A stretch of 64,000 bases of DNA from DATFKA01 sp035268885 (GCA_035268885.1 DATFKA010000123.1:1-64000); one strand, 5' to 3'; numbered from the stretch's first letter, positions 16,512 to 27,237 are shown. A program made the numbers and translations. The notes: generated by a model not told the origin, from the sequence alone.

Positions 16512-16955
16512 ATGGCTAAAGAAGTCGAATCGTTGATCAAGCTTCAGGTAAGAGGTGGTCAAGCCAACCCAGCTCCTCCGGTAGGTCCGGCACTGGGTGC
16601 GAAAGGGGTGAACATCATGGAATTCTGTAAGCGCTTTAATGCAGCGACACAGGAGAGCCAGGGAAAGGTTTTACCAGTTATTATCACCGTATTTAAGGAT
16701 AAATCTTTTGAATTTATCATTAAGACGCCTCCCGCAGCTATTCAGTTGAAGGAAGCCGCTAAGGTGAAGTCAGGTTCTGCTGAATCCAACCGCGATAAGG
16801 TCGGATCGGTGACCTGGGATCAGGTACGTGCCATCGCCGAAAACAAGATGCCCGATCTGAACTGCTTCACCGTTGAGTCCGGTATGAAGATGGTAGCTGG
16901 TACGGCCCGTAGCTTGGGCATTACCGTAAAGGGAACACCTCCCTGGGAACAATAA
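16512..16955 (+). CDS. rplK: 50S ribosomal protein L11
   Basis: A 147-residue L11 with the normal two-domain layout. The N-terminal domain includes IKLQVRGGQANPAPPVGPALG, the proline-rich hinge, and MEFCKRFNAAT. The C-terminal rRNA-binding domain covers about 75-147 (KTPPAAIQLKEAA to SLGITVKG). It forms the base of the GTPase-associated stalk with L10 and L12. It is first in the L11-L1-L10-L12-rpoBC run, behind the hairpin leader at 16437-16482. Confidence 0.97.
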   Translation: MAKEVESLIKLQVRGGQANPAPPVGPALGAKGVNIMEFCKRFNAATQESQGKVLPVIITVFKDKSFEFIIKTPPAAIQLKEAAKVKSGSAESNRDKVGSVTWDQVRAIAENKMPDLNCFTVESGMKMVAGTARSLGITVKGTPPWEQ

Positions 16956-17023
16956 GCTTTTAAAAAATTTATAAACAAGGGAGTTGGATTTTTCCAACGT
17001 TGGAACCTTAAATCATTTTGAAA

Positions 17024-17716
17024 ATGGCAATTGGAAAAAAACGTGCCGCTGCGAATGAGAAAGTAGATAGAGAGCATCTCTACTCTATCCCGGAAGCAAT
17101 GGCACTGGTAAAAGAAGTTAATACCGCCAAATTTGACGCCTCCGTTGATATTCATATCAACCTGGGGGTAGACCCCCGGAAAGCCGATCAGGGAATTCGT
17201 GGTACCACCACGCTTCCTCATGGTACGGGTAAAACAAAGCGGGTAGCTGTATTCTGTACACCGGATAAAGAAGCGGAAGCTAAAGAGGCGGGTGCAGATT
17301 TTGTAGGATTGGACGACCTGGTAGATAAAGTACAGGGTGGTTTCATGGATTTTGACGTAGTTATCGCTATGCCTCAAACCATGGCTAAAGTCGGTCGCCT
17401 GGGACGTGTCCTGGGGCCACGTGGCTTGATGCCTAATCCTAAGACAGGTACTGTAACACCAAACGTTGGTGCTGCCGTATCAGATGTTAAAGGCGGAAAG
17501 ATTGCTTTCCGTGTTGATAAATTTGGAATTATCCACTCTTCGATCGGTCGCGTTTCTTTCGATGCACCGAAACTGGCGGAAAATGCAATGGAGTTAATTA
17601 CTACCCTGCAGAAGATGAAGCCGGCAAGTGCAAAAGGTCTTTACATGAGAGCCATTACCGTGGCTAGTACGATGAGCCCTGGTATTAAGGTGGATGTGAA
17701 AACAGTTCGTAAATAA
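17024..17716 (+). CDS. rplA: 50S ribosomal protein L1
   Basis: A 230-residue L1, stalk protein and usual translational repressor of the L11-L1 genes. Motifs include NLGVDPRKADQGIRGTTTLP, LGRVLGPRGLMPNPKTGTVT and FRVDKFGIIHSSIGR. ATG 17024 (MAIGKKRAAA) is chosen over an in-frame TTG two codons earlier. A small GTTGGA/TCCAAC hairpin (16983-16998) lies in the 68-base gap upstream. Confidence 0.97.
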   Translation: MAIGKKRAAANEKVDREHLYSIPEAMALVKEVNTAKFDASVDIHINLGVDPRKADQGIRGTTTLPHGTGKTKRVAVFCTPDKEAEAKEAGADFVGLDDLVDKVQGGFMDFDVVIAMPQTMAKVGRLGRVLGPRGLMPNPKTGTVTPNVGAAVSDVKGGKIAFRVDKFGIIHSSIGRVSFDAPKLAENAMELITTLQKMKPASAKGLYMRAITVASTMSPGIKVDVKTVRK

Positions 17717-17730
17717 TAAACTCAGAGGTG

Positions 17731-18285
17731 ATGAACAAAGAAGCAAAAACGGCACTGATTGAGGAACTAGCGGAGAAATTCCAGGAAACAAAATTTTTCT
17801 ACGTAACGGATTTTTCCTCTCTGACAGTAGCAGAGACCAACGACTTCCGCAGGAAGTGCTTTGAAAACAATATAGAAATGCGCGTGGTGAAAAACACCCT
17901 GATCCGCAAAGCGCTGGAGCGTGTTTCTGAGACTGCATACGAAGGTCTGTATCAAGATTTGAAAGGCCCATCGGCTCTTCTTTTCTCCGAAAGTGGTAAA
18001 ACACCAGCGGTGGTATTAAAAGAATACCGCGGCAAAGATGGAGAAAAGCCGGCTTTGAAGGTGGCTTATATTGAGGAAGATATCATCCGCGGGGATGGCC
18101 AGCTGGAATTCTTGTCCACTCTAAAATCCAAAGAGGATTTACTGGGCGAGGTGGTTACACTGCTGCAAAGCCCTGCTCAGAATCTGGTTTCTCAATTGAA
18201 AGCACCAGAACAGAAGCTGATTGGCTTGGTAAAATATGGTGGCGACACCATGATGGCTTTACTAAAAGGCATCGAACAGAAATAA
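17731..18285 (+). CDS. rplJ: 50S ribosomal protein L10
   Basis: A 184-residue L10 that anchors L12 dimers on the ribosomal stalk. The N-terminal globular domain carries DFSSLTVAETNDFRRK and RVVKNTLIRKAL. The C-terminal helix (QLKAPEQKLIGLVKYGGDTMMALLK) binds L12. The ATG at 17731 is preferred to the GTG directly before it. It starts only 14 bases after rplA, so a long L10-binding leader of the E. coli type is not present. Confidence 0.96.
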   Translation: MNKEAKTALIEELAEKFQETKFFYVTDFSSLTVAETNDFRRKCFENNIEMRVVKNTLIRKALERVSETAYEGLYQDLKGPSALLFSESGKTPAVVLKEYRGKDGEKPALKVAYIEEDIIRGDGQLEFLSTLKSKEDLLGEVVTLLQSPAQNLVSQLKAPEQKLIGLVKYGGDTMMALLKGIEQK

Positions 18286-18398
18286 TTTTTAATTATGGCT
18301 TCCACGGGGTCTCTGGTGAGAGAGGCGCCGCATCCATATAACTTATGTTACGCACCATTATATTCATTAATGGTTTAACGTACTAAAACAATTTGAAA

Positions 18399-18782
18399 AT
18401 GGCTGATTTGAAAGCAATTGCTGATCAATTAGTAAATCTTACGATCAAAGAAGTAACTGAACTAGCTGACATCCTGAAAGACGAGTATGGTATCGAACCT
18501 GCTGCTGCTGCACCCGTTGCTGTAGCTGCTGGTGGTGCTGCTGCTGGTGGAGATGCTGCTGCGGAAGAAAAAACTGAATTTGACGTTATTCTGGAATCTG
18601 CAGGATCTGCTAAACTAAAGGTAGTTAAAGAAGTAAAAACTATCTTGGGTGTAGGTCTGAAAGAAGCGAAAGAATTGGTAGACGGTGCTCCCGGTCCAGT
18701 TAAGGAAGGTGTACCTAAAGCCGAAGCGGAAGAACTGAAAGAAAAACTGGAAGCCGTTGGTGCTTCCGTTGAATTGAAGTAA
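18399..18782 (+). CDS. rplL: 50S ribosomal protein L7/L12
   Basis: A 127-residue L12 with an N-terminal dimerisation domain (1-33), a flexible Ala/Gly hinge (about 37-57, AAAAPVAVAAGGAAAGG) and a C-terminal domain (about 60-127, EFDVILESAG, VVKEVKTILGVGLKEAKELVDG) that recruits translation GTPases. ATG 18399 is preferred to the TTG two codons earlier. The 113-base gap from rplJ holds no recognised gene or promoter box. Confidence 0.97.
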   Translation: MADLKAIADQLVNLTIKEVTELADILKDEYGIEPAAAAPVAVAAGGAAAGGDAAAEEKTEFDVILESAGSAKLKVVKEVKTILGVGLKEAKELVDGAPGPVKEGVPKAEAEELKEKLEAVGASVELK

Positions 18783-18836
18783 GTTCTTACTTTGCCAAAA
18801 GGGTCTGATCAATTTGAGTCTCTTTTGGAAACAGAC

Positions 18837-18870
18837 GGGCTTAGCGAGTTACTTGTAACTCGTTAAGCCT
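18837..18870 (+). other. Hairpin between rplL and rpoB
   Basis: GCTTAGCGAGTTA (18840-18852 region) pairs with TAACTCGTTAAGC with one G-U pair and a CTTG tetraloop. No T-run follows. In E. coli the matching interval holds an RNase III site and an attenuator that lower rpoB relative to rplL. A similar role here is inferred. The 252-base interval shows no gene. Confidence 0.55.
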
Positions 18871-19034
18871 ATCGTCGTATAATACAAACACGAAAGAAAC
18901 ACCCCTTTTTGGGTGATATCATAAATTCCTGCCCGGCAGGATGAACTTTACTGGGGGCTTAAACTGTTATTAGTAGTTGCAGCCATCCTTTTTGTTCGAT
19001 AGAAAGAGATAGTCGGAAAATAAATAAATTGCAG

Positions 19035-22000
19035 ATGACATCAAACGCCAAGGTTTTAAATGCTGAAGCTCTGCGTAAGAACTTCGGAAAAATTAAACGC
19101 GCCTCTGACTACCCTGATTTCCTGGAAATTCAAGTAAAATCGTTTAAGGAGTTCTTCCAATTGGAAACCACTCCCGAAAACCGCATGAATGAAGGACTTT
19201 ATCGGGTATTTCAAGAGAATTTTCCCATCACCGATACCAGAAATATCTTCGTTTTGGAGTTTCTGGATTATTTCGTTGATCCACCCCGGTACACCATTGA
19301 AGAATGTATGGAGCGGGGACTTACCTACAGCGTTCCTCTGAAGGCTAAGTTACGCCTCTCCTGTAATGACGAAGAACACGTCGATTTCCAGACGATTGTA
19401 CAGGATGTTTTCTTAGGGAATATTCCTTACATGACGCCCAAAGGTACCTTTGTAATTAATGGTGCCGAGCGGGTGATCGTCTCTCAACTTCACCGCTCTC
19501 CTGGTGTATTCTTCGGACAGAGTTTCCACCCTAATGGTACGAAAATCTACTCCGCAAGAGTGATCCCTTTTAAGGGAGCCTGGATGGAGTTCGCTACGGA
19601 TATCAATACGGTCATGTACGCTTATATTGATCGTAAGAAGAAATTCCCCGTTACTACTTTGCTGCGGGCCATTGGCTTCGATTCCGATAAAGCTATCTTA
19701 AGTATTTTTGATCTCGCCGATGAGGTCAAAGCTAATGAGAAAAACCTCAAAAAATCAATTGGCCGTAAATTAGCGGCCCGCGTTCTGAAAAGCTGGAACG
19801 AAGATTTTGTGGATGAGGATACCGGTGAGGTGGTGACCATCGAACGTAATGAGATTATTCTCGAGCGCGATGTCGTCCTCGATGAGGATAATATCCAAAT
19901 GATTCTGGATGCAGAAGCGGAAATCGTTATCCTGCAGAAAGAAGAAATTGAGGAAGACTATTCCATTATATATAATACGCTTCAGAAGGATCCTTCGAGC
20001 TCCGAAATTGAAGCAGTTCAATATATCTATCGCCAACTGCGCGGTACCGATCCACCCGATGAAGAAACCGCTCGCGGTATCATCGATAAGCTTTTCTTCT
20101 CCGATAAGCGGTATAACCTGGGAGAAGTAGGACGCTATAAGATCAACCGCAAATTAGGCATGGAGACCGATAGAGATATTCTTACCCTGACCAAGGAGGA
20201 TATCATCGCTATCGTTAAGTATTTGGTCAGTCTGATGAACCAAAAGGCAGAGATCGATGATATCGATCACCTAAGCAATCGCCGGGTTCGGACCGTTGGT
20301 GAGCAGCTGTACGCACAATTTGGTGTGGGACTGGCTCGGATGGCACGGACGATCCGCGAGCGGATGAACGTTCGGGATAATGAAGTGTTTACGCCGATTG
20401 ACCTAATCAATGCACGAACGCTATCCTCCGTGATTAACTCCTTCTTTGGTACCAGCCAGCTGTCGCAGTTCCTGGATCAAACCAATCCTATTTCAGAGAT
20501 TACGCACAAGCGGCGGATTTCTGCGCTGGGACCAGGTGGTCTCTCCAGAGAGCGTGCCGGTTTTGAGGTGCGGGATGTTCACTACTCCCACTACGGTCGC
20601 CTTTGTACGATTGAGACACCGGAGGGACCAAACATTGGTCTGATCTCCACACTCTGTGTACACGCCAAGGTGAACAAAATGGGATTCCTGGAAACACCTT
20701 ATCGGGAAGTAGCCAAGGGTAAAGTGAAAATGGAGGCGGAAGCCAAATACTTGTCTGCCGAAGGAGAAGATTATAAGCGAATTGCACAGGCCAACGCGCC
20801 AATCGATAACGAGTCGGGAGCGTTCCTCACGGATAAGATTAAGTGTAGAGAGCACGGTGATTTCCCCGTACTTTCTCCGGAAGAAATCGAATTTATGGAC
20901 GTAGCGCCCAACCAAATCGTTGGGGTGTCGGCTTCCTTGATTCCTTTCCTGGAAAACGATGATGCCAACCGTGCCCTGATGGGATCCAACATGCAGCGTC
21001 AGGCGGTACCTTTACTGCGACCAAGATCACCAATTGTAGGTACCGGTCTGGAAGGTAAAGTGGCACGCGACTCTCGCATGATGCTAAACGCCGAAGGCGA
21101 CGGGGTCATTGAATACGTAGATGCCAACGAGATTATCGTAAAATATGACCGCTCGGAAGAAGACCAGTTGGTTTCTTTTGAAGACAGTCGTAAAAAATAC
21201 AAGCTGATTAAATTCCGCCGTACAAACCAGGGGACTTGTATCAACCTAACGCCAATTGTGCGCAAGGGAGATCGGGTAACCAAAGGACAAATCCTTTGTG
21301 ATGGTTACGCTACGGAGAAAGGAGAATTGGCGCTGGGACAAAACCTGAAAGTAGCCTTCATGCCCTGGAAAGGGTACAACTTTGAGGATGCCATCGTACT
21401 TTCGGAGCGCGTAGTCCGTGAAGATGTTTTTACCTCTCTACACATTGAGCACTTTGAAATGGATGTACGGGATACCAAATTGGGTGAGGAAGAACTCACC
21501 AATGATATCCCTAACGTCAGTGAAGATGCAACCAAGGATCTCGATGAGAACGGAGTCATCCGCGTAGGGGCCTGGGTGAAAGAAGGGGACATTCTGATCG
21601 GAAAGATTACCCCGAAAGGAGAATCTGATCCGACGCCAGAAGAAAAACTGCTGCGGGCTATCTTCGGGGACAAAGCCGGAGATGTAAAAGATGCTTCTAT
21701 GAAAGCACCTCCCTCTACCAAAGGGATTATCATCAATAAGCAGCTTTTCGCCAGAATGAAGAAGGATAAAGCGCAGAAGGCGCAGGAGAAAGAAGAGCTG
21801 GCCAAGTTGGACGATCAGCATAAGATCGCAGTCAACGAGCTGAAAACAATTCTGATCGATAAGCTTTTGGTTTTGCTGAAAGGCAAAAAATCTAATGGGG
21901 TTCGCAGTATTTATAATGAAGAGTTTTTGCCGAAAGGCGTAAAATTCACCCAGGAAGCACTGCGCGAAATCGACTACTCTGTAATCGATTATACCAACTG

Positions 22001-22859
22001 GACCGAAGATGACGATACGAATAAGCTGATCGCTAGACTGCTACACAACTACAGCATCAAGTTCAACGAAGAAGTAGGTCGCTACAAGCGGGAGAAATTC
22101 AACATCAGTATTGGTGATGAACTACCAGCAGGCGTACTGAAACTGGCTAAAGTATACATGGCCAAGAAGCGTAAACTTAAGGTAGGGGATAAGCTAGCCG
22201 GCCGTCATGGTAATAAAGGTATCGTGGCACGGATCGTCCGTATGGAAGATATGCCCTTCCTGGAAGACGGTACGCCGGTTGATATCGTGCTGAACCCACT
22301 GGGTGTACCTTCTCGTATGAACCTGGGGCAAATCTTTGAGACGGTACTGGGATGGGCCGGTGAAAAACTGGATATGAAATTCGGTACACCGATCTTCGAT
22401 GGTGCCAGTTTGGAAGAGATTGATGAATACTGTAAAGAAGCCAATCTGCCTAGTTTAGGTCAGACGTATTTATACGACGGAGAGACGGGTGATCGTTTCC
22501 ACCAGCAGGCTACGGTAGGTATCATCTACATGCTGAAATTATCCCATATGGTGGATGATAAGATGCATGCCCGTTCGATTGGACCCTACTCCTTAATTAC
22601 GCAGCAGCCATTGGGTGGTAAAGCCCAGTTCGGTGGACAGCGCTTCGGTGAGATGGAGGTTTGGGCACTGGAGGCCTTTGGAGCATCCAATATCCTACAG
22701 GAGCTACTTACCATTAAGTCTGATGATATTAATGGTCGGGCTAAAGCCTACGAAGCCATCGTCAAAGGTGATCCACTACCAGATCCTAACATTCCTGAAT
22801 CATTCAATGTATTGATTCATGAGTTGCGCGGACTGGCGCTGGATGTGAAATTTGATTAA
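19035..22859 (+). CDS. rpoB: DNA-directed RNA polymerase subunit beta
   Basis: A 1274-residue beta subunit. It contains the rifampicin pocket region (SQLSQFLDQTNPISEITHKRR, then LSALGPGGL-type RISALGPGGLSRERAGFEVRD), the fork loop, RSPIVGTGLEGKVA, and the strongly conserved KVGDKLAGRHGNKGIVA and GKAQFGGQRFGEMEVWALEA near the C-terminus. The rifampicin-binding residues appear wild type (Asp, His and Ser are kept). ATG 19035 is preferred to the TTG two codons upstream. It is followed by rpoC after 52 bases. Confidence 0.98.
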   Translation: MTSNAKVLNAEALRKNFGKIKRASDYPDFLEIQVKSFKEFFQLETTPENRMNEGLYRVFQENFPITDTRNIFVLEFLDYFVDPPRYTIEECMERGLTYSVPLKAKLRLSCNDEEHVDFQTIVQDVFLGNIPYMTPKGTFVINGAERVIVSQLHRSPGVFFGQSFHPNGTKIYSARVIPFKGAWMEFATDINTVMYAYIDRKKKFPVTTLLRAIGFDSDKAILSIFDLADEVKANEKNLKKSIGRKLAARVLKSWNEDFVDEDTGEVVTIERNEIILERDVVLDEDNIQMILDAEAEIVILQKEEIEEDYSIIYNTLQKDPSSSEIEAVQYIYRQLRGTDPPDEETARGIIDKLFFSDKRYNLGEVGRYKINRKLGMETDRDILTLTKEDIIAIVKYLVSLMNQKAEIDDIDHLSNRRVRTVGEQLYAQFGVGLARMARTIRERMNVRDNEVFTPIDLINARTLSSVINSFFGTSQLSQFLDQTNPISEITHKRRISALGPGGLSRERAGFEVRDVHYSHYGRLCTIETPEGPNIGLISTLCVHAKVNKMGFLETPYREVAKGKVKMEAEAKYLSAEGEDYKRIAQANAPIDNESGAFLTDKIKCREHGDFPVLSPEEIEFMDVAPNQIVGVSASLIPFLENDDANRALMGSNMQRQAVPLLRPRSPIVGTGLEGKVARDSRMMLNAEGDGVIEYVDANEIIVKYDRSEEDQLVSFEDSRKKYKLIKFRRTNQGTCINLTPIVRKGDRVTKGQILCDGYATEKGELALGQNLKVAFMPWKGYNFEDAIVLSERVVREDVFTSLHIEHFEMDVRDTKLGEEELTNDIPNVSEDATKDLDENGVIRVGAWVKEGDILIGKITPKGESDPTPEEKLLRAIFGDKAGDVKDASMKAPPSTKGIIINKQLFARMKKDKAQKAQEKEELAKLDDQHKIAVNELKTILIDKLLVLLKGKKSNGVRSIYNEEFLPKGVKFTQEALREIDYSVIDYTNWTEDDDTNKLIARLLHNYSIKFNEEVGRYKREKFNISIGDELPAGVLKLAKVYMAKKRKLKVGDKLAGRHGNKGIVARIVRMEDMPFLEDGTPVDIVLNPLGVPSRMNLGQIFETVLGWAGEKLDMKFGTPIFDGASLEEIDEYCKEANLPSLGQTYLYDGETGDRFHQQATVGIIYMLKLSHMVDDKMHARSIGPYSLITQQPLGGKAQFGGQRFGEMEVWALEAFGASNILQELLTIKSDDINGRAKAYEAIVKGDPLPDPNIPESFNVLIHELRGLALDVKFD

Positions 22860-22911
22860 ATCTATTTTGCCAGCCCGGGAGGGCTGGCTATAACAATATA
22901 ACGTTCAACTT

Positions 22912-25900
22912 ATGCCTTTTAAGAAGAAAAGTCATATTCAAAAGCAGAACTTTGATAGCATCACGATCAGTCTCTCGTCTCCGGATGAGATTCTGGAGCG
23001 CTCCTTTGGAGAGGTTTTGAAGCCGGAAACGATTAATTACCGGTCTTACAAACCCGAGCGTGATGGCTTGTTTTGCGAACGTATTTTTGGTCCGGTAAAG
23101 GACTACGAATGCTACTGTGGTAAATATAAAAGAATCCGTTACAAGGGGATCGTTTGTGACCGTTGTGGTGTAGAGGTGACGGAGAAAAAAGTACGCCGCG
23201 AGCGTATGGGGCACATCAAACTGGTAGTGCCCGTAGTCCATATCTGGTTCTTTAAATCACTACCCAACAAGATTGGCTACCTGCTTGGATTATCTTCCAA
23301 GAAGTTGGAGTCGATCATTTATTACGAACGCTACGTAGTGATTCAATCTGGGGTAAAGGAAGCGGAGGATATCAACAAAATGGACCTGCTCACCGAGGAG
23401 GAATATTTGGATATCCTGGAAACCCTGCCACCGGAAAACCAAATGCTGGAAGATGATGATCCGCAGAAATTCATCGCCAAAATGGGTGCCGATGCCGTTC
23501 GGGAACTCCTGATGCGACTGGATCTGGATCAGCTTTCTTTCGAATTACGCCACCAGGCGGCACACGAGACTTCTCAGCAACGTAAGTCAGAGGCTTTGAA
23601 GCGTCTGCGCGTGGTAGAAGCCTTCCGCGATGGCCTGACCCGGATTGAAAACCGTCCCGAGTGGGCGATTATTCAGTACCTGCCGGTTATTCCACCGGAA
23701 TTACGTCCGCTCGTTCCATTGGACGGTGGTCGTTTTGCCAGTTCTGATTTGAACGATCTGTACCGTCGGGTAATCATTCGGAATAACCGTCTGAAACGTC
23801 TGCTGGAAATCAAAGCGCCGGAGGTTATCCTGCGTAATGAGAAGCGGATGCTACAGGAGGCCGTGGATTCTCTGTTTGATAACTCTCGGAAATCTAATGC
23901 TGTGAAAGCGGAAGGTGGTCGTCCACTCAAGTCTTTGAGTGATATCCTGAAGGGTAAGCAAGGGCGTTTCCGCCAAAACCTGCTGGGTAAGCGGGTAGAT
24001 TACTCCGGACGTTCCGTTATTGTGGTTGGTCCAACCCTGAAGCTACACGAATGTGGTTTGCCGAAAGGTATGGCCGCTGAGCTATTCAAGCCTTTCGTTA
24101 TTCGGAAGTTGATTGAGCGCGGGGTAGTAAAAACGGTAAAATCGGCGAAAAAACTGGTTGATCGCAAAGATCCGGTCATCTGGGAAATCCTGGAGAATAT
24201 ATTGAAAGGACACCCGATTCTGCTCAATCGGGCACCAACGCTGCACCGTCTTTCTATCCAGGCTTTTCAGCCCAGACTGATTGAAGGTAAGGCCATTCAG
24301 CTGCACCCGCTGGTTTGTGGTGCTTTTAATGCCGACTTTGACGGTGACCAAATGGCGGTGCACGTACCCCTGAGTCACGCTGCGATTCTGGAGGCACAGA
24401 TGCTGATGTTGTCTTCGCACAATATGCTGAATCCTCAGAACGGAACTCCCATTACTTTGCCTTCACAGGATATGGTACTGGGGCTGTACTACATTACTAA
24501 GGAGCGTACTTCCACTAAAGAAATTAAGGTGCAGGGAGAAGGGATGACTTTCTACTCGGCTGAGGAAGTAATGATTGCTTATAATGAAGGTAAGCTGGAT
24601 CTACACGCCAGTATCAAGGTGCGTACCCTGGTAGAAAACGATGAAGGAGAATTGGTTAAGAAGGTTATCGAAACCACGACCGGTAGAGTACTTTTTAATG
24701 AGTATGTCCCCAAAGGTGTTCCTTTCGTAAACGTTCTGCTGACCAAGAAGAACCTGAAACGCGTAATTGGAAACGTGATCGAGCGGACCAACTTTAAGAT
24801 TACCGCCGACTTCCTGGATGATATCAAGAATCTAGGGTTTATGTGGGCCTTTAAAGGTGGATTGTCCTTTAACCTGGGAGATCTGATTACCCCATCCAAT
24901 AAAGCAGATATTCTCGAAGAAGCGACTTCTGAGGTGGATGTAGTTTGGGATAACTATAATATGGGACTGATCACCAATAATGAGCGTTACAATCAAATCA
25001 TTGATAAGTGGACTTACGCCGATAATAATATTACGGATACACTAATGAAAGAGTTGGCCGAGCACAAGCAAGGTTTCAACTCGGTATATATGATGTTGGA
25101 CTCCGGAGCACGTGGTTCGAAGCAGCAAATTAAGCAGCTTTGTGGGTTGCGTGGTCTGATGGCCAAGCCCCGGAAATCAGGTGATACCGGAGGTGCGGTT
25201 ATTGAAAACCCCATCTTGTCGAACTTTGTAGATGGACTTTCTGTACTGGAGTACTTTATCTCTACGCACGGTGCTCGTAAAGGTCTGGCCGATACGGCAT
25301 TGAAGACCGCCGATGCGGGGTACCTGACGCGTCGTCTGGTGGATGTTTCACAAGACGTGGTGATCATGGAAGAAGACTGTGGTACCCTACGTGGTATGGA
25401 AACCACAGCGATGAAAGATAACGATAAGGTGGTGGAGTCCTTAAGTTCTCAAATCAATGGTCGCTACGCACTTTACGATATTGCTCACCCGGTAACGGAT
25501 GAAGTGATCGTTAAAGCCGGAGAATATATTAATACCCGAGATGCCGAATACATCGAAAATGAAGGTATTGAGACGGTTTATATCCGCTCGGTACTGACCT
25601 GTGATGTTAAGCGTGGGGTCTGCTCCAAGTGCTACGGTAAAAACATGGCAACGGGTCGTATCACAGAAAACGGTGATGCCGTGGGTATCATAGCGGCTCA
25701 GTCGATTGGTGAGCCGGGTACCCAGTTGACACTGCGTACCTTCCACGTGGGTGGTATTGCTTCGGTTGCCAAAAATGAGTCTTCTATTGGCTCCAAATTT
25801 GAAGGGGTATTAGAATTTGACTCGGTGAAAACCATTGACGGTGGTGACGAAGGCAACGAAAAAATCGTTCTTTCCCGTACGGGGGAGATTCGGATTATGG

Positions 25901-27213
25901 CGGCCGATAAGAGCAAAATGTTCGTATCGCACCATATTCCTTATGGTTCTACTCTATACGTTAAGGATGGTCAGAAGATCAAAAAAGGAGAACTCATCTG
26001 TGAGTGGGATCCATTTAACGCCGTTATCATATCGGAGTACGGTGGAGTGGCGAAATTCGAATCGATCGAAGAAGGACTCACTTTCCGCGTAGAGCGGGAT
26101 GATCAGACGGGGTATGCCGAAAAAGTGATCGTTGAAAGTAAGAATAAGCGTAAAATCCCAACGATCCACGTGATGGATCCCGATGGAGAGCGCTTGCAGT
26201 CTTATACCTTACCAGTGGGCTCCTACATCTCTATTGAAGATGGTAAGGAGTTGAAGCCAGGTGAGAAAATTGCCAAGATTCCAAGAAAACTGGGAGGTAT
26301 CCAGGATATCACCGGTGGTCTGCCACGGGTAACCGAGCTCTTTGAAGCACGTAACCCATCTAATCCGGCTACGGTATCAGAAATTGATGGTGTCGTTAGC
26401 TTCGGTAAGATCAAACGTGGTAACCGTGAGGTTGCGGTAACCGCTAAAGACGGTCAACGCCGTAAATACCTCATCGGCTTGTCTAAGCATATCCTGGTAC
26501 AGGATGGTGACTTTGTACGGGCGGGTACGCCACTTTCGGATGGAGCGACGGCACCCAAAGATATTCTGAATATCAAAGGGCCATTCGCCGTTCAGCAATA
26601 CCTGGTGAATGGTATTCAGGAAGTTTACCGCTCGCAGGGTATTACGATCAATAATAAGCACATCGAAGTAATCGTGCGTCAAATGATGCGTCGGGTACAG
26701 ATCGAAGACCCAGGGGATACCGTATTCCTGGAAGGTGAAGCCGTTGAGAAATACGACTTCCTGGAGCAGAATGACTGGATTTTTGATAAGAAAGTTATCG
26801 AAGATGCGGGAGATTCTAAAAATCTGCATATCGGTCAGCTCGTAACGCTGCGTCAAATCCGTGAGGAGAATTCCTTGCTGAAGCGGCAAGACCTGGAGAT
26901 CGTACAGTATCGCGATGCGATTCCGGCAACTTCCAGCCCGATCTTACAAGGTATTACCAAGTCGTCTCTGGGGACACATAGCTGGATTTCAGCTGCATCC
27001 TTCCAGGAGACCACTAAAGTCTTGAGTACCGCCGCGATCGGTGCTAAGATGGATTACCTGGCCGGATTGAAAGAGAATGTGATCGTTGGTAAGGCTATTC
27101 CGGCGGGTACGGGTATGCGTAAATTCAACAGACTGTACGTAAACTCGAAAGAGGTACAGGAGAGAATTGACGCGCGCCGAGCACAGATGGAAGAAGATCG
27201 CATTATGGAATAA
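22912..27213 (+). CDS. rpoC: DNA-directed RNA polymerase subunit beta'
   Basis: A 1433-residue beta' subunit. The N-terminal zinc site is seen as CYCGKY and CDRCGVE, the catalytic Mg site as NADFDGDQMAVH, the bridge and trigger region follows (GARGSKQQIKQLCGLRGLM, and ESIGEPGTQLTLRTFH-like AQSIGEPGTQLTLRTFHVGG), and the second zinc site is CDVKRGVCSKCYG. The length is typical for Bacteroidota, which carry an insert between the conserved blocks. It is the last gene of the block, directly before a strong terminator. Confidence 0.98.
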   Translation: MPFKKKSHIQKQNFDSITISLSSPDEILERSFGEVLKPETINYRSYKPERDGLFCERIFGPVKDYECYCGKYKRIRYKGIVCDRCGVEVTEKKVRRERMGHIKLVVPVVHIWFFKSLPNKIGYLLGLSSKKLESIIYYERYVVIQSGVKEAEDINKMDLLTEEEYLDILETLPPENQMLEDDDPQKFIAKMGADAVRELLMRLDLDQLSFELRHQAAHETSQQRKSEALKRLRVVEAFRDGLTRIENRPEWAIIQYLPVIPPELRPLVPLDGGRFASSDLNDLYRRVIIRNNRLKRLLEIKAPEVILRNEKRMLQEAVDSLFDNSRKSNAVKAEGGRPLKSLSDILKGKQGRFRQNLLGKRVDYSGRSVIVVGPTLKLHECGLPKGMAAELFKPFVIRKLIERGVVKTVKSAKKLVDRKDPVIWEILENILKGHPILLNRAPTLHRLSIQAFQPRLIEGKAIQLHPLVCGAFNADFDGDQMAVHVPLSHAAILEAQMLMLSSHNMLNPQNGTPITLPSQDMVLGLYYITKERTSTKEIKVQGEGMTFYSAEEVMIAYNEGKLDLHASIKVRTLVENDEGELVKKVIETTTGRVLFNEYVPKGVPFVNVLLTKKNLKRVIGNVIERTNFKITADFLDDIKNLGFMWAFKGGLSFNLGDLITPSNKADILEEATSEVDVVWDNYNMGLITNNERYNQIIDKWTYADNNITDTLMKELAEHKQGFNSVYMMLDSGARGSKQQIKQLCGLRGLMAKPRKSGDTGGAVIENPILSNFVDGLSVLEYFISTHGARKGLADTALKTADAGYLTRRLVDVSQDVVIMEEDCGTLRGMETTAMKDNDKVVESLSSQINGRYALYDIAHPVTDEVIVKAGEYINTRDAEYIENEGIETVYIRSVLTCDVKRGVCSKCYGKNMATGRITENGDAVGIIAAQSIGEPGTQLTLRTFHVGGIASVAKNESSIGSKFEGVLEFDSVKTIDGGDEGNEKIVLSRTGEIRIMAADKSKMFVSHHIPYGSTLYVKDGQKIKKGELICEWDPFNAVIISEYGGVAKFESIEEGLTFRVERDDQTGYAEKVIVESKNKRKIPTIHVMDPDGERLQSYTLPVGSYISIEDGKELKPGEKIAKIPRKLGGIQDITGGLPRVTELFEARNPSNPATVSEIDGVVSFGKIKRGNREVAVTAKDGQRRKYLIGLSKHILVQDGDFVRAGTPLSDGATAPKDILNIKGPFAVQQYLVNGIQEVYRSQGITINNKHIEVIVRQMMRRVQIEDPGDTVFLEGEAVEKYDFLEQNDWIFDKKVIEDAGDSKNLHIGQLVTLRQIREENSLLKRQDLEIVQYRDAIPATSSPILQGITKSSLGTHSWISAASFQETTKVLSTAAIGAKMDYLAGLKENVIVGKAIPAGTGMRKFNRLYVNSKEVQERIDARRAQMEEDRIME

Positions 27214-27237
27214 TACGAATAGTAATAGATAGAAATT

